From: an uncultured Bacilli bacterium | Lineage (GTDB): Bacteria > Bacillota_I > Bacilli_A > RF39 > UBA660 | Direction of reading: 5' to 3' | Assembly: GCA_944372455.1 (NCBI GenBank) | Contig: CALVZF010000007.1 | Span: forward strand, 1 to 46,351 | DNA length: 46,351 bases | Part shown: positions 10,378 through 18,834 of the stretch, piece by piece | How the letters are laid out: every line of letters starts with the position of its first letter | How positions within the stretch are numbered: position 1 is the stretch's first letter | Program-made: the position numbers and the translations under genes | Notes under the pieces: generated by a model | Told to the model about the DNA's origin: nothing | Database searches by the model: none | Seen by the model: only the letters and a program-made list of their open reading frames with translations

Positions 10378-11646
10378 ATGAGATTATATGAAATTCCTAA
10401 AAATGTTTTTGATGAATTCTCTGCTAAAAATAAAATAAGAAATTTTTATCAAACAAGTGAATATGGAGACTGGATGGAAAAACGTAGTTATAAGTGTATG
10501 TATTTAGCATTTATGGATGAAGCTAGAACTATTCATGCTGCTACACTTATTATATATAAAAATGTTTTCTCAAGTTATAAATATGGATACGCTCCTAGAG
10601 GTTTTTTAATTAATTACACTGATGAGGAATTATTTAAAGAATTTACTAAGCATTTAAAGATGTTTTTAAAAGCTAAAAATTTTGCTTATTTAAAAATTGA
10701 TCCTCCTATTATATATAAAACTAGAGATAAAAATGGAAAAGAGATTAAAGGTGGAAAAGATAATACTCCTTTAATTGAACGTATGAAAGGGTTAGGTTAT
10801 ATTCATTTAGGATTTAATGATTATTTTGAAGCACTAAAACCTAGATGGAATGCAGTTATAAAATTAGATAAAAATGAAAATGATATGTTTAAATCTTTTT
10901 CTAAAGATACTAGAAATAAAATTCATAATTCTATGAGAAAAGGATTAGAAGTTATTACTGGTTCTAGAGATGATATACCTATTTTTTATGAATTTATTAG
11001 AAAAAATTATAATAGACCAATTAGTTATTATTATGATTATTATGATATTTTTAAAAGAAGAGATATGATTGATTTTTATCTTGTTAAATTAAATACTGTT
11101 AAATATCTTGAAACTTCTAAATATTTATATGAAAGTGAAGTTGAAAATAATAATAAAATTTTACATGAAATGATGGGTAAAAGAAAAAATAAAAGAATTA
11201 CTAACAAAAAAATGGAATCTGATAAATTAATCAATATTTATAAAAAGGATGTTGTAAAAGCTACTAAACTTTTAGCTAAATATCCAGAAGGATTAATAAT
11301 TGGTGGATCTATGATAATTAAATATAACAAGCAATTACAATTTTTAATAGATGGTATATCAGATGATTTTAAAACTTTTAATCCTAATCATCTATTAAAA
11401 TGGACTGTTATAAAAGAATATTTAAATTCTAAATTTTATTATGTAGATCTTAATGGTATTGTTGGAAATTTTTCTAAAGAAAATAATAATTATTATGGAC
11501 TTAATAAATTTAAATTAGGTTTTAATAGCGATGTTATTGAATATATCGGAGAATTTAACTTACCTATTAATTCTACTATTTATCATATAGTACAAAGATC
11601 TAGTGCTTTAGGACTTACAAATAATATCGGTACTAACAAAAAATAA
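10378..11646 (+). CDS. FemAB-family peptidoglycan bridge peptidyltransferase
   Basis: The 422-residue protein has the pattern of the Fem/MurM aminoacyl-tRNA-dependent transferases. The first lobe starts with FYQTSEYGDWMEKRSYK and contains YGYAPRGFLINY and YLKIDPPI. A substrate-facing part contains FSKDTRNKIHNSMRKGLEV. A long charged helical segment (about 240-290) corresponds to the coiled-coil arm. The second lobe contains IIGGSMIIKY and YYVDLNGI. These enzymes add the first or later residues of the interpeptide bridge to lipid II at the inner membrane face. Which amino acid is used cannot be read from the sequence. AAAGGAGGTG lies just before the ATG. It is single in its transcript and ends in a strong terminator. 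Confidence 0.88.
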   Translation: MRLYEIPKNVFDEFSAKNKIRNFYQTSEYGDWMEKRSYKCMYLAFMDEARTIHAATLIIYKNVFSSYKYGYAPRGFLINYTDEELFKEFTKHLKMFLKAKNFAYLKIDPPIIYKTRDKNGKEIKGGKDNTPLIERMKGLGYIHLGFNDYFEALKPRWNAVIKLDKNENDMFKSFSKDTRNKIHNSMRKGLEVITGSRDDIPIFYEFIRKNYNRPISYYYDYYDIFKRRDMIDFYLVKLNTVKYLETSKYLYESEVENNNKILHEMMGKRKNKRITNKKMESDKLINIYKKDVVKATKLLAKYPEGLIIGGSMIIKYNKQLQFLIDGISDDFKTFNPNHLLKWTVIKEYLNSKFYYVDLNGIVGNFSKENNNYYGLNKFKLGFNSDVIEYIGEFNLPINSTIYHIVQRSSALGLTNNIGTNKK

Positions 11647-11669
11647 GAACACTAAGTGTTCTTATTTTT
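11639..11669. terminator. Bidirectional terminator
   Basis: A 14-bp perfect stem (arms containing AAGAACAC and GTGTTCTT) with loop TAA is bordered by A and T runs. It covers the last codon of the FemAB-type gene and the stop codon of the converging signal peptidase gene. Confidence 0.9.
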
Positions 11670-12248
11670 TATGGCTTTTTTAGCCTTTTGTTTTTGATTT
11701 GTAAGTTTAGCAATTTTTACTATATCATAAGCTATAACTGATAAACATGGTATTAAAATTATTAATAACCAACCACCTTTAGAAGCAACAAAGAATTGTA
11801 ATCTTCCTAATTGAGGAATTCTTAGCCATACTTTACCAACAATATTTTCCTTCATTGTTAATGCTTCATCTGCTATATTGTTGGCATCTCCTTGTGTTCT
11901 AAATATCCCTTTTTCAGCATCTATAACCTCTATTATTCTATGTGTAACTGTTACTCCATAAAATCTGTTATCATTTGAGTAAAATGTTATAACGTCACCT
12001 TTTTTTAATGTAGAAGTATCCACTCTTTTAGAAACTATTACATCATAAACGTGTATATTGGGTTCCATACTTCCACTTATGATTACATAAGCGCCAAATA
12101 ATGGCTTTGCATTTCCACCTTTTGCTTTTTGTATTTTCATATCTACTAAGTATACGATAAACATTAATGCTATAAAAATTAATAAAACTAAGGCAGAATA
12201 TGAAATTATTGTAGTAACCCTCTTTAATATTCTCTTAAATTTATCCAT
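11652..12248 (-). CDS. sipW: SipW-type (ER-type) signal peptidase I
   Basis: An N-terminal membrane helix (about 10-35) precedes SGSMEP, with catalytic Ser60. VTHRI supplies His103 in place of the lysine of ordinary bacterial enzymes, and TQGDANN supplies Asp121. This Ser-His-Asp set defines the SipW/Sec11 class. A second hydrophobic helix lies near the C-terminus. SipW enzymes process TasA/camelysin-like surface proteins, and such a gene lies two positions upstream. I chose the ATG at 12248, because AAAGGAG sits 8 nt before it. An ATG at 12272 would overlap the upstream stop and lacks this site. The product is 198 residues. Confidence 0.93.
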   Translation of the reverse strand: MDKFKRILKRVTTIISYSALVLLIFIALMFIVYLVDMKIQKAKGGNAKPLFGAYVIISGSMEPNIHVYDVIVSKRVDTSTLKKGDVITFYSNDNRFYGVTVTHRIIEVIDAEKGIFRTQGDANNIADEALTMKENIVGKVWLRIPQLGRLQFFVASKGGWLLIILIPCLSVIAYDIVKIAKLTNQKQKAKKAIKNKNT

Positions 12249-12264
12249 GGTGGATTCTCCTTTG

Positions 12265-12954
12265 CTAATCATCTAATTGATTCATTTCTAGAACTAACCT
12301 TCCCGCATAGAATTTATTTTGAGCTTCATTAGAAGCACTTTCATCAATCCAAACTCTAAAAGTAAAATCTCTTAAACTTGAAGCATCTAATTTTTCTTGA
12401 AGTAATATTTCATTTTCAAGATCTGAAACTAGTCCCGTTTTAATTATTTTACCTTTTTCAAGATCAGTTAGTGAGTATTTAACAAAAGTATTATTAATTC
12501 TGTCTTTTCCTTTTATTTCTTTAACATTAACTAATTCTTTAAGTGGAACATTAATTAGTTTTAAACGATATTCAACTTTATATGTACCGGTATTTTCAAT
12601 TTTAAAATGAAAAGGATCTAAAGTAGCAGCTTTTTCATCACTCATAGGATAAGAATCAATTAATCTTATTAGAGTGTCGTTTTGTCCAACTAATTTCATT
12701 GATAGAGTACCAACTTTAATTTTATCTGGATCAACTTTATTAATGTTGAAAATTGATGATATTGTGAAAGATCCTGATATGATTAATACTATAATTGTTA
12801 ACGAATATAAAAATAATAAAATAAATGGTTTTTTTGTTTTTTCTTCTTCTACGAACGCTTCTTTAGGGGCATCACATTTTGGACATCTATAATTTTCAGG
12901 TAGTTCATCAAAAGAAACTTTAAAATTACAATTTACACATTTAAATTTTTTCAT
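12265..12954 (-). CDS. Rubredoxin-like zinc-ribbon membrane protein, TasA-like exterior
   Basis: Residues 1-35 form a rubredoxin-like metal site with Cys6, Cys9, Cys24 and Cys27; YRCPKCDAPKEAF matches the second rubredoxin knuckle. A single membrane helix follows at about 44-68. The outer 160 residues have a beta-rich pattern: VGTLSMKL, then YPMSDEKAATLDPFHFKIENTGTYK. This resembles the TL-L ... sD ... F-F--NtGt layout of TasA/camelysin-type domains. It lies between the TasA-like gene and sipW on the same strand, 17 bp before the sipW start. It may anchor, nucleate or redox-regulate the surface fibre. The domain assignment is by pattern only. Confidence 0.75.
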   Translation of the reverse strand: MKKFKCVNCNFKVSFDELPENYRCPKCDAPKEAFVEEEKTKKPFILLFLYSLTIIVLIISGSFTISSIFNINKVDPDKIKVGTLSMKLVGQNDTLIRLIDSYPMSDEKAATLDPFHFKIENTGTYKVEYRLKLINVPLKELVNVKEIKGKDRINNTFVKYSLTDLEKGKIIKTGLVSDLENEILLQEKLDASSLRDFTFRVWIDESASNEAQNKFYAGRLVLEMNQLDD

Positions 12955-12994
12955 AATAACACTCTCCTATGTTATCAAAGTTATTATATAATAA

Positions 12995-13020
12995 AAACTT
13001 GCATTGTTCAATGCAAGTTT
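12995..13020 (-). terminator. Terminator after the TasA-like gene
   Basis: An 11-bp perfect stem (AAACTTGCATT with AATGCAAGTTT) and a 4-nt loop are followed by TTATT on the minus strand, while the stem itself ends in three T. It lies between the TasA-like gene and the two downstream genes. It probably keeps most transcription on the first gene while letting some through. Confidence 0.8.
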
Positions 13021-13056
13021 GAAATTTTTTTTATTATCGTTAAAATTTTAAGTAAA

Positions 13057-13662
13057 CTAAACTTGTGCTTCTTGAGCAGCATCTACTACTAATTTAGCAG
13101 TAATTGTTAAACCTTGTAATTGATCTTGTTGGCTATCTTTATTTTCAATCCAAATATATAAAGTATAATTATCAGTGTTAGTACCAGCAGGGATTGCCAC
13201 ATTTTTTATAAGTTCTAGGTTAGTTGCATTACCACTAGTAAAATCACCTGTTGCTTTTTCAGTTTCACCTTCATACAATGCCCATTTAACATCTGATAAA
13301 GCACCACCTGTTTTTCCATCTGTATCATTTAATGCAATACCAGTAGTTGTTAAACTTACTTTATATACTCCTGTACTAATTGTAGTACCATCAGTTACAA
13401 CAGATAATCCAACTTTTGCAATATCAGCATTCGCATCATTTTCAGTAATGGTACTTGACCAAACTGTTGGTTTAATTGATTTTCCTTGTGTTAATGATGA
13501 TGTAGCTGCTACTTTTAATTCACCAGTTTGAACATTTTGAGTTGCAGTCCCACCTGTTGCTGAGAAATATGCAAATGTTGCACCTATTGTAGCTACAACT
13601 AATACTGCAATTCCAATTACAGTTAACAATACCTTATTAGCGTTATTTCCTCTTTCTTCCAT
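13057..13662 (-). CDS. TasA/camelysin-like SipW-dependent surface protein
   Basis: The 201-residue protein starts with a short charged stretch and one hydrophobic segment (about 10-28) ending in GATFAYFSATGG. This is the SipW-dependent signal pattern, with cleavage expected near the Ala/Phe residues. The remaining 165 residues are Thr/Ala/Gly-rich, poor in Lys, cysteine-free and beta-like, starting with VQTGELKV. TasA and camelysin polymerise into matrix fibres or act as surface proteases, but which applies here cannot be told. Codon and residue use is less AT-driven than that of neighbours, as in highly expressed genes. A near-consensus promoter, GAGGAGG and its own terminator support high expression. 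Two downstream genes supply the peptidase and a membrane partner. Confidence 0.82.
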   Translation of the reverse strand: MEERGNNANKVLLTVIGIAVLVVATIGATFAYFSATGGTATQNVQTGELKVAATSSLTQGKSIKPTVWSSTITENDANADIAKVGLSVVTDGTTISTGVYKVSLTTTGIALNDTDGKTGGALSDVKWALYEGETEKATGDFTSGNATNLELIKNVAIPAGTNTDNYTLYIWIENKDSQQDQLQGLTITAKLVVDAAQEAQV

Positions 13663-13689
13663 TCCTTTCTTTACCTCCTCTACTATTAG

Positions 13690-13718
13690 ATAATATCATA
13701 TTTTTTTTCTTTGTACAA
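13690..13718 (-). promoter_or_regulatory. Promoter for the TasA-like operon
   Basis: TTGTAC (13718-13713), a 17-nt spacer with eight A residues and TATTAT (13695-13690) form a good sigma-A promoter. The leader would be only about 20 nt and includes GAGGAGGT. Confidence 0.75.
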
Positions 13719-13765
13719 TAGCAAAAATCAAAAATGTAGTAAATTAAATATTTAAACTGTAAATA

Positions 13766-13797
13766 AAAAAACATTGAAAAAATAATTCAATGTTTTT
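13766..13797 (-). terminator. Terminator of tuf
   Basis: A 12-bp perfect stem (AAAAACATTGAA with TTCAATGTTTTT) with an 8-nt loop is followed by TATTT on the minus strand. It ends the long ribosomal/elongation factor run. Confidence 0.85.
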
Positions 13798-13806
13798 CTT
13801 ATTTTA

Positions 13807-14991
13807 TTATTCAATTATTTCAGAAACTTTACCAGCACCAACTGTTCTTCCACCTTCACGGATTGAGAATTCAGTACCATTTTCTACTGCGATTGGAGCG
13901 ATTAATTCAACAGTCATACTTACATTATCTCCTGGCATAACCATTTCTACACCTTCAGGTAAAGTAATTACACCTGTAACGTCAGTAGTTCTGAAATAGA
14001 ATTGAGGTCTATAGTTTGAGAAGAATGGAGTATGTCTTCCACCTTCTTCTTTAGAAAGAACATAAACTTCTGCTTTGAATTTTTTATGTGGATGAACACT
14101 TCCTGGTTTAGCAAGTACTTGACCACGTTCTACTTCTTCACGAGCAATACCACGTAATAATACACCAGCATTATCTCCTGCTTCAGCATAGTCTAATTGT
14201 TTTCTAAACATTTCAATTCCAGTAACAACTGTTTTTTTAGTATCTTTTAAACCAACTATTTCTACTTCATCATTTAATTTTAATTGTCCACGTTCTACAC
14301 GTCCAGTAACAACTGTTCCACGACCTGTAATTGTAAATACGTCTTCAATTGACATTAAGAATGGTTTATCAGTATCTCTTTCTGGAGTTGGAATCCATTC
14401 ATCTACTGCATCCATTAATTCTCCAATAGCTTTTTCAGCTTCTGGATCTCCTTCAAGTGCTTTTAATGCAGATCCACGAATAATTGGAGTATCGTCTCCT
14501 TCATATCCATATTCATTTAATAATTCACGAATTTCCATTTCTACTAAATCTAGTAATTCTGGATCATCAACTTGGTCACATTTATTCATAAATACAACCA
14601 TTCTTGGAACACCAACTTGACGTGATAATAAGATATGTTCACGAGTTTGTGCCATTGGTCCATCACTAGCTGCAATAACTAGGATAGCTCCATCCATTTG
14701 AGCTGCACCAGTAATCATGTTTTTTACATAGTCAGCATGTCCTGGACAGTCAACGTGAGCATAGTGACGTTTATCAGTTTCATACTCAACGTGTGAAGTA
14801 TTAATTGTAATACCTCTTTCTCTTTCTTCAGGTGCTTTATCGATATTTGCATAATCTGTAAATTCAGCTTGACCTTTTGACGCTAAATATTTAGTAATAG
14901 CAGCGGTAAGTGTTGTTTTACCATGGTCTACGTGTCCAATTGTACCAATGTTAACATGTGGTTTTGAACGATCAAATTTTTGTTTTGCCAT
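13807..14991 (-). CDS. tuf: Elongation factor Tu
   Basis: The 394-residue GTPase carries aminoacyl-tRNA to the ribosome. The G motifs are all present: GHVDHGKTT near residue 19, [14 protein letters not shown] (switch I), [12 protein letters not shown] and GSALKALEG. Domains 2 and 3 have [21 protein letters not shown] and the C-terminal [15 protein letters not shown]. It is the last gene of the rpsL-rpsG-fusA-tuf run, with its own candidate promoter after fusA. The sequence has more GC and tighter codon use than its neighbours, as expected for one of the most abundant proteins. Confidence 0.99.
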   Translation of the reverse strand: MAKQKFDRSKPHVNIGTIGHVDHGKTTLTAAITKYLASKGQAEFTDYANIDKAPEERERGITINTSHVEYETDKRHYAHVDCPGHADYVKNMITGAAQMDGAILVIAASDGPMAQTREHILLSRQVGVPRMVVFMNKCDQVDDPELLDLVEMEIRELLNEYGYEGDDTPIIRGSALKALEGDPEAEKAIGELMDAVDEWIPTPERDTDKPFLMSIEDVFTITGRGTVVTGRVERGQLKLNDEVEIVGLKDTKKTVVTGIEMFRKQLDYAEAGDNAGVLLRGIAREEVERGQVLAKPGSVHPHKKFKAEVYVLSKEEGGRHTPFFSNYRPQFYFRTTDVTGVITLPEGVEMVMPGDNVSMTVELIAPIAVENGTEFSIREGGRTVGAGKVSEIIE

Positions 14992-15026
14992 ATTAATATT
15001 TCCTCCTTTTTCTTATGTACATTAAT

Positions 15027-15054
15027 ATTTTATCAAACCTTGAAAATAATTCAA
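15027..15054 (-). promoter_or_regulatory. Candidate tuf promoter
   Basis: TTGAAT (15054-15049), a 16-nt spacer and TAAAAT (15032-15027) lie in the fusA-tuf gap. The same bases form an imperfect hairpin with one bulge (15035-15059), which could be a weak terminator after fusA. Confidence 0.5.
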
Positions 15055-15064
15055 GTGTTTTTAA

Positions 15065-17137
15065 TTAGTTTCCACCATTTTTCTTAATGATTTCTTCGCT
15101 AATATTTTTAGGAACTTGTTCGTAATGATCAAATGTCATTATAAATGCTCCTCTACCTTGTGTATTAGAACGTAAGCTAGTTGCATATCCAAACATTTCA
15201 GAAAGTGGTACCATTGCATCTAATACAATTGCATTACCTCTTGTTTCTTGTCCAAGTGGTTTACCACGTCTTGAAGTGATATCTCCCATAACATTACCAA
15301 AATATTCTTCTGGAGTTGTTACTTCTACTTTCATTATTGGTTCTAATAGTACAGGTTTACATTTATTTTTAGCTTCTTTTAAAGCTAGTGATGCAGCAAT
15401 TTTAAATGCCATTTCACTTGAGTCAACATCATGATAAGAACCATCAAATAATGTTGCTTTAACATCTATCATAGGATATCCTGCAAGAACTCCTGTTTCC
15501 ATTGCTTCTTGTAAACCTTTATCAGTTACTGGAATATATTCACGAGGAACGACCCCACCAACTATTGCATCTACAAATTCATAACCTTTATCTGTATTAG
15601 GTTCAAATTTAATCCATACATGTCCATATTGACCTCTACCACCAGATTGTTTAATATATTTACCTTCACAATCAGCAGCTTGTGTTAAAGTTTCACGATA
15701 AGCTACTTGTGGTTTACCAATATTTGCTTCTACATCAAATTCTCTTCTCATTCTGTCAACTAAAACATCTAAGTGAAGTTCACCCATACCTGCGATAACT
15801 GTTTGACCAGTTTCATGATCTGTATGTACTTTAAATGTTGGATCTTCTTCAGCTAATTTTTGTAATGCAATTCCCATTTTATCTTGATCTGCTTTTGATT
15901 TTGGTTCAACAGCAAGTTCAATAACTGGTTCTGGGAATACCATTGATTCTAGAATAACTGGTTTCTTTTCGTCACATAGTGTATCACCAGTTGTAGTATT
16001 TTTAAGTCCTACTGCAGCTGCAATATCTCCTGTATATACTTCAGAAATTTCAGTTCTTGTATTGGCGTGCATCCTTAAAATACGTCCAACTCTTTCTTTA
16101 GAGTTTTTAGTAGAGTTTAATACATAAGATCCACTAGTCATTTTTCCAGAGTAAACTCTAAAGAAAGTTAATCTACCGACATAAGGGTCAGTCATAACTT
16201 TAAATGCTAATGCACTAAATGGTTCACTATCAGATGGATGTCTTTCTGTTTCATTTCCGTTCATATCAGTACATTTAATAGCAGGTATATCTAATGGAGA
16301 TGGCATATAATCAATTACTGCATCTAACATTAATTTAATACCTTTATTTCCTAATGCGGTACCACACATTACTGGGAAGAATTCTACTGAAAGAACTCCT
16401 TTTCTAATTGCTTTTTTAATTAATTCAACACTAATTTCTTCACCTTCTAGGTATTTTTCCATTAGTTCATCGTCAAATTCTGCAATTGCTTCTAATAGTT
16501 CTGCTCTTTTTTCTTCTGCTGTTGCTTTTAATTCTTCAGGTATTTCTATTTCTTTTGCATTTTCTTCTGGTTGACCATCGTATTCATAAGCTTTCATTGT
16601 AACTAAATCAATTACACCACGAAATTCATGTTCAGCACCGATTGGCCATTCTATAGCTTTAGCGTTAACGCCTAATCTATTTTCAATAGAATTTAAACTG
16701 TATTCAAAGTTAGCTCCCATTTTATCCATTTTATTAACAAAAATGATTCTTGGTACTTTGAATTCAGTTGCTTGACGCCATACTGTTTCTGTTTGTGGTT
16801 CTACACCAGCTTGTGCATCTAACAAAGCGACTGAACCATCAAGTACACGTAAACTACGTGATACTTCTATTGTAAAGTCTACGTGTCCTGGAGTATCAAT
16901 TATATTATATCTATAACCTTTCCAGAATGCTGTTGTAGCAGCTGAAGTAATTGTTATACCACGTTCTTGTTCTTGTTCCATCCAATCCATTTGCGATTCA
17001 CCATCATGTGTTTCACCAATTTTGTGGATTTTACCAGTGTGGTATAGTATACGTTCAGTACATGTAGTTTTACCAGCATCAATATGGGCCATGATTCCTA
17101 TATTACGTGTTTTTTCTAATGAACTTTCACGAGCCAT
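15065..17137 (-). CDS. fusA: Elongation factor G
   Basis: The 690-residue translocase shows the GTP-binding motifs [32 protein letters not shown] and NKMD. These are followed by domain II ([20 protein letters not shown]), domain III, domain IV ([15 protein letters not shown]) and domain V ([17 protein letters not shown]-like). EF-G moves tRNA and mRNA through the ribosome after peptide bond formation and acts in recycling. It sits in the classical str order between rpsG and tuf, 21 bp after rpsG. Length and all domains are normal. Confidence 0.99.
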   Translation of the reverse strand: MARESSLEKTRNIGIMAHIDAGKTTCTERILYHTGKIHKIGETHDGESQMDWMEQEQERGITITSAATTAFWKGYRYNIIDTPGHVDFTIEVSRSLRVLDGSVALLDAQAGVEPQTETVWRQATEFKVPRIIFVNKMDKMGANFEYSLNSIENRLGVNAKAIEWPIGAEHEFRGVIDLVTMKAYEYDGQPEENAKEIEIPEELKATAEEKRAELLEAIAEFDDELMEKYLEGEEISVELIKKAIRKGVLSVEFFPVMCGTALGNKGIKLMLDAVIDYMPSPLDIPAIKCTDMNGNETERHPSDSEPFSALAFKVMTDPYVGRLTFFRVYSGKMTSGSYVLNSTKNSKERVGRILRMHANTRTEISEVYTGDIAAAVGLKNTTTGDTLCDEKKPVILESMVFPEPVIELAVEPKSKADQDKMGIALQKLAEEDPTFKVHTDHETGQTVIAGMGELHLDVLVDRMRREFDVEANIGKPQVAYRETLTQAADCEGKYIKQSGGRGQYGHVWIKFEPNTDKGYEFVDAIVGGVVPREYIPVTDKGLQEAMETGVLAGYPMIDVKATLFDGSYHDVDSSEMAFKIAASLALKEAKNKCKPVLLEPIMKVEVTTPEEYFGNVMGDITSRRGKPLGQETRGNAIVLDAMVPLSEMFGYATSLRSNTQGRGAFIMTFDHYEQVPKNISEEIIKKNGGN

Positions 17138-17158
17138 AAATTATTTTCCTTTCTTATT

Positions 17159-17626
17159 TTACCAACGATAATGTGCAAAGGCTTTATTAGCTTCTGCCAT
17201 TTTATGTGTGTCTTCACGTTTTTTTACTGCTGCACCTACTCCATTTGATGCATCAATAATTTCATTAGCTAGGTTTTCTGCCATTCCTTTTCCATGTCTT
17301 AATCTAGCATATTGTGTTAACCATCTAAAAGCTAAGGCTTGACTTCTATCCGGTTTAACTTCAATAGGCACTTGGTAGTTAGAACCACCTACACGTCTTG
17401 ATTTAACCTCTAATTGTGGTTTAATATTTGCCATAGCACGTTCAAATACAGTTAGTGCATCTTCATTTGTTTTTTCATTAACGATTTTAAATGCATCGTA
17501 AACTATTCTTTGAGCTGTACCTTTTTTACCATCTTTCATTACTTGGTTAATTAACTTTGTAACTATTTTTGAATTATATATTGAATCAGGAAGTACATCC
17601 CTTTTAACTGCACGTCTTTTACGCAT
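17159..17626 (-). CDS. rpsG: Ribosomal protein S7
   Basis: At 155 residues this is the normal length for S7, which organises the 3' domain of 16S rRNA in the small subunit head. It has [19 protein letters not shown] at the start, the [13 protein letters not shown] segment and [11 protein letters not shown] ribosome binding site (AAAGGAGG) precedes the ATG. In many bacteria S7 controls this operon by binding the rpsL-rpsG gap, but here the gap is only 37 bp and shows no clear structured site. Confidence 0.98.
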   Translation of the reverse strand: MRKRRAVKRDVLPDSIYNSKIVTKLINQVMKDGKKGTAQRIVYDAFKIVNEKTNEDALTVFERAMANIKPQLEVKSRRVGGSNYQVPIEVKPDRSQALAFRWLTQYARLRHGKGMAENLANEIIDASNGVGAAVKKREDTHKMAEANKAFAHYRW

Positions 17627-17663
17627 AATATCCTCCTTTCACTATTATGTTTTAAAACTTAAA

Positions 17664-18077
17664 TTATTTTTTAGGTTTTTTTGCACCGTATTTACTTCTG
17701 CCTTGTGCACGATTTTGAACACCTTGAGTATCCATTGTACCACGAATAATATGATAACGAACCCCGATAAGGTCTTTAACACGTCCACCACGAATTAATA
17801 CTGCGCTATGTTCTTGTAAATTGTGACCAATTCCTGGAATGTAAGCTGTTACTTCATATCCATTACTTAAACGAACACGAGCATATTTGCGAAGTGCTGA
17901 GTTTGGTTTTTTAGGTGTCATTGTTCCTACACGAGTACATACCCCACGTTTTTGTGGTGAATTAGTTTTTGTTGTTTTTCTTTTTATTGTATCTAAACGA
18001 ATTCCTAACACTGGAGATTTACTTTTAAATTGTTTCTTTTGTCTTCTTTTTCTAACTAATTGATTTACTGTAGGCAT
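17664..18077 (-). CDS. rpsL: Ribosomal protein S12
   Basis: The 137-residue S12 starts at [12 protein letters not shown], 10 nt after GGAGG. A longer frame from 18107 would add ten residues with no family match. The decoding-centre loop [10 protein letters not shown] and the GVRYHIIRG segment are intact. The lysine positions linked to streptomycin resistance are unchanged, so streptomycin sensitivity at this locus is expected. It opens the str operon behind a strong promoter and a roughly 95-nt leader with a hairpin. Confidence 0.98.
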   Translation of the reverse strand: MPTVNQLVRKRRQKKQFKSKSPVLGIRLDTIKRKTTKTNSPQKRGVCTRVGTMTPKKPNSALRKYARVRLSNGYEVTAYIPGIGHNLQEHSAVLIRGGRVKDLIGVRYHIIRGTMDTQGVQNRAQGRSKYGAKKPKK

Positions 18078-18137
18078 TGTATTTGCTCCTCCTCTCTTTA
18101 CACACATCCTGGTGTTTCTTTTATTGTATAAATATAA

Positions 18138-18159
18138 GTTTTACCCATAAGGATAAAAC
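18138..18159 (-). promoter_or_regulatory. Hairpin in the rpsL leader
   Basis: On the minus strand GTTTTATCC, loop TTAT and GGGTAAAAC form a 9-bp stem with one G-U. No T tract follows, so it is not a typical terminator. It may be an autoregulatory or stabilising element of the str mRNA. Confidence 0.5.
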
Positions 18160-18179
18160 TATAAAATTTATGCATAATT

Positions 18180-18208
18180 AATATAACACTTTATTATATG
18201 TATGTCAA
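18180..18208 (-). promoter_or_regulatory. Strong promoter of the rpsL operon
   Basis: TTGACA (18208-18203), a 17-nt spacer and TATATT (18185-18180), with TG one base before the -10, give an almost consensus extended promoter. It drives rpsL-rpsG-fusA. Confidence 0.85.
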
Positions 18209-18249
18209 TTATTTTTTTTACACTTTTTAAAAAGCATTTGCTATTCTTT

Positions 18250-18738
18250 TTAGTTATATATATCCAAATACCCTTCACTTTTATAATTATTACAACTTAT
18301 ATATGGAGTATAACTAATTGTTTCTGTTTCTTTTTTTATTATAACATATCCCTTACAGCTATCTTTTTCCATTTCATTTTTAATACTACTATCTAAATCT
18401 ATGATATGTTGATTATCTACAATTATAGTTCCATTATTTATGTTACCTTTATAATTTAACTCAACATATTTTTCTCCTATGGTTATTAGTTTATTTTCTA
18501 ATGATTTGTAATCAATTTCTTTATTTTCTATTTCCTCTTTATCTAAAGCAGAAGAATCGTTATTATTTTCAATTATATTTGTAGGTTCCTCATTTTCTAT
18601 TTCTGTATTAAAATTTTTATTTAAATTTTTAGTTAAATGAATTATTAATAAACTGGCAATTATTAAAGCAGCAATAATTGCTGTAACTATTATAAGATAA
18701 TCACTTAAGCCCCATCCTCTATTGTTTAATTTTTTCAT
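18250..18738 (-). CDS. Small membrane-anchored protein of unknown function
   Basis: The 162-residue protein starts MKKLNNRGWGLSDYLI and has one hydrophobic helix at about 13-34. An acidic, Asn-rich linker (about 40-70) and a C-terminal outer part containing two cysteines (KDSCKGY and YISCNNY) follow, and a disulphide is possible. I do not recognise the family. The NNRGWG start followed directly by the helix is vaguely pilin-like, but the prepilin cleavage pattern is absent. It fills the place between rpoC and rpsL where Bacillus has ybxF. It has its own promoter (18762-18790) and a weak GAAGGG ribosome site. Confidence 0.7.
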   Translation of the reverse strand: MKKLNNRGWGLSDYLIIVTAIIAALIIASLLIIHLTKNLNKNFNTEIENEEPTNIIENNNDSSALDKEEIENKEIDYKSLENKLITIGEKYVELNYKGNINNGTIIVDNQHIIDLDSSIKNEMEKDSCKGYVIIKKETETISYTPYISCNNYKSEGYLDIYN

Positions 18739-18761
18739 TATAATCCCTTCTTCTTATAGGT

Positions 18762-18790
18762 ATTTTACTACAATTTTATAATTTTTACAA
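18762..18790 (-). promoter_or_regulatory. Promoter for the small membrane protein
   Basis: TTGTAA (18790-18785), a 17-nt spacer and TAAAAT (18767-18762) lie between the rpoC terminator and the gene start at 18738. Confidence 0.6.
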
Positions 18791-18802
18791 TTTCAAAGTA
18801 AA

Positions 18803-18834
18803 AAAACGAAGAAGTTAATTTTGTTCTTCGTTTT
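18803..18834 (-). terminator. Terminator of rpoBC
   Basis: An 11-bp stem (AAAACGAAGAA with TTCTTCGTTTT) and a 10-nt loop are followed by TTT on the minus strand. The upstream arm lies in the last codons of rpoC and the loop holds the stop codon. Confidence 0.82.

Noticed and set aside
13175-13531. Plus-strand frame inside the TasA-like gene
   Set aside because: It is the antisense of a well supported gene with signal peptide, promoter and terminator; no ribosome site or family match.
18250-18738. Type IV prepilin
   Set aside because: The start has charged residues and a helix, but lacks the Gly-Phe-Thr-x-x-Glu type cleavage motif, and no pilus genes are near.
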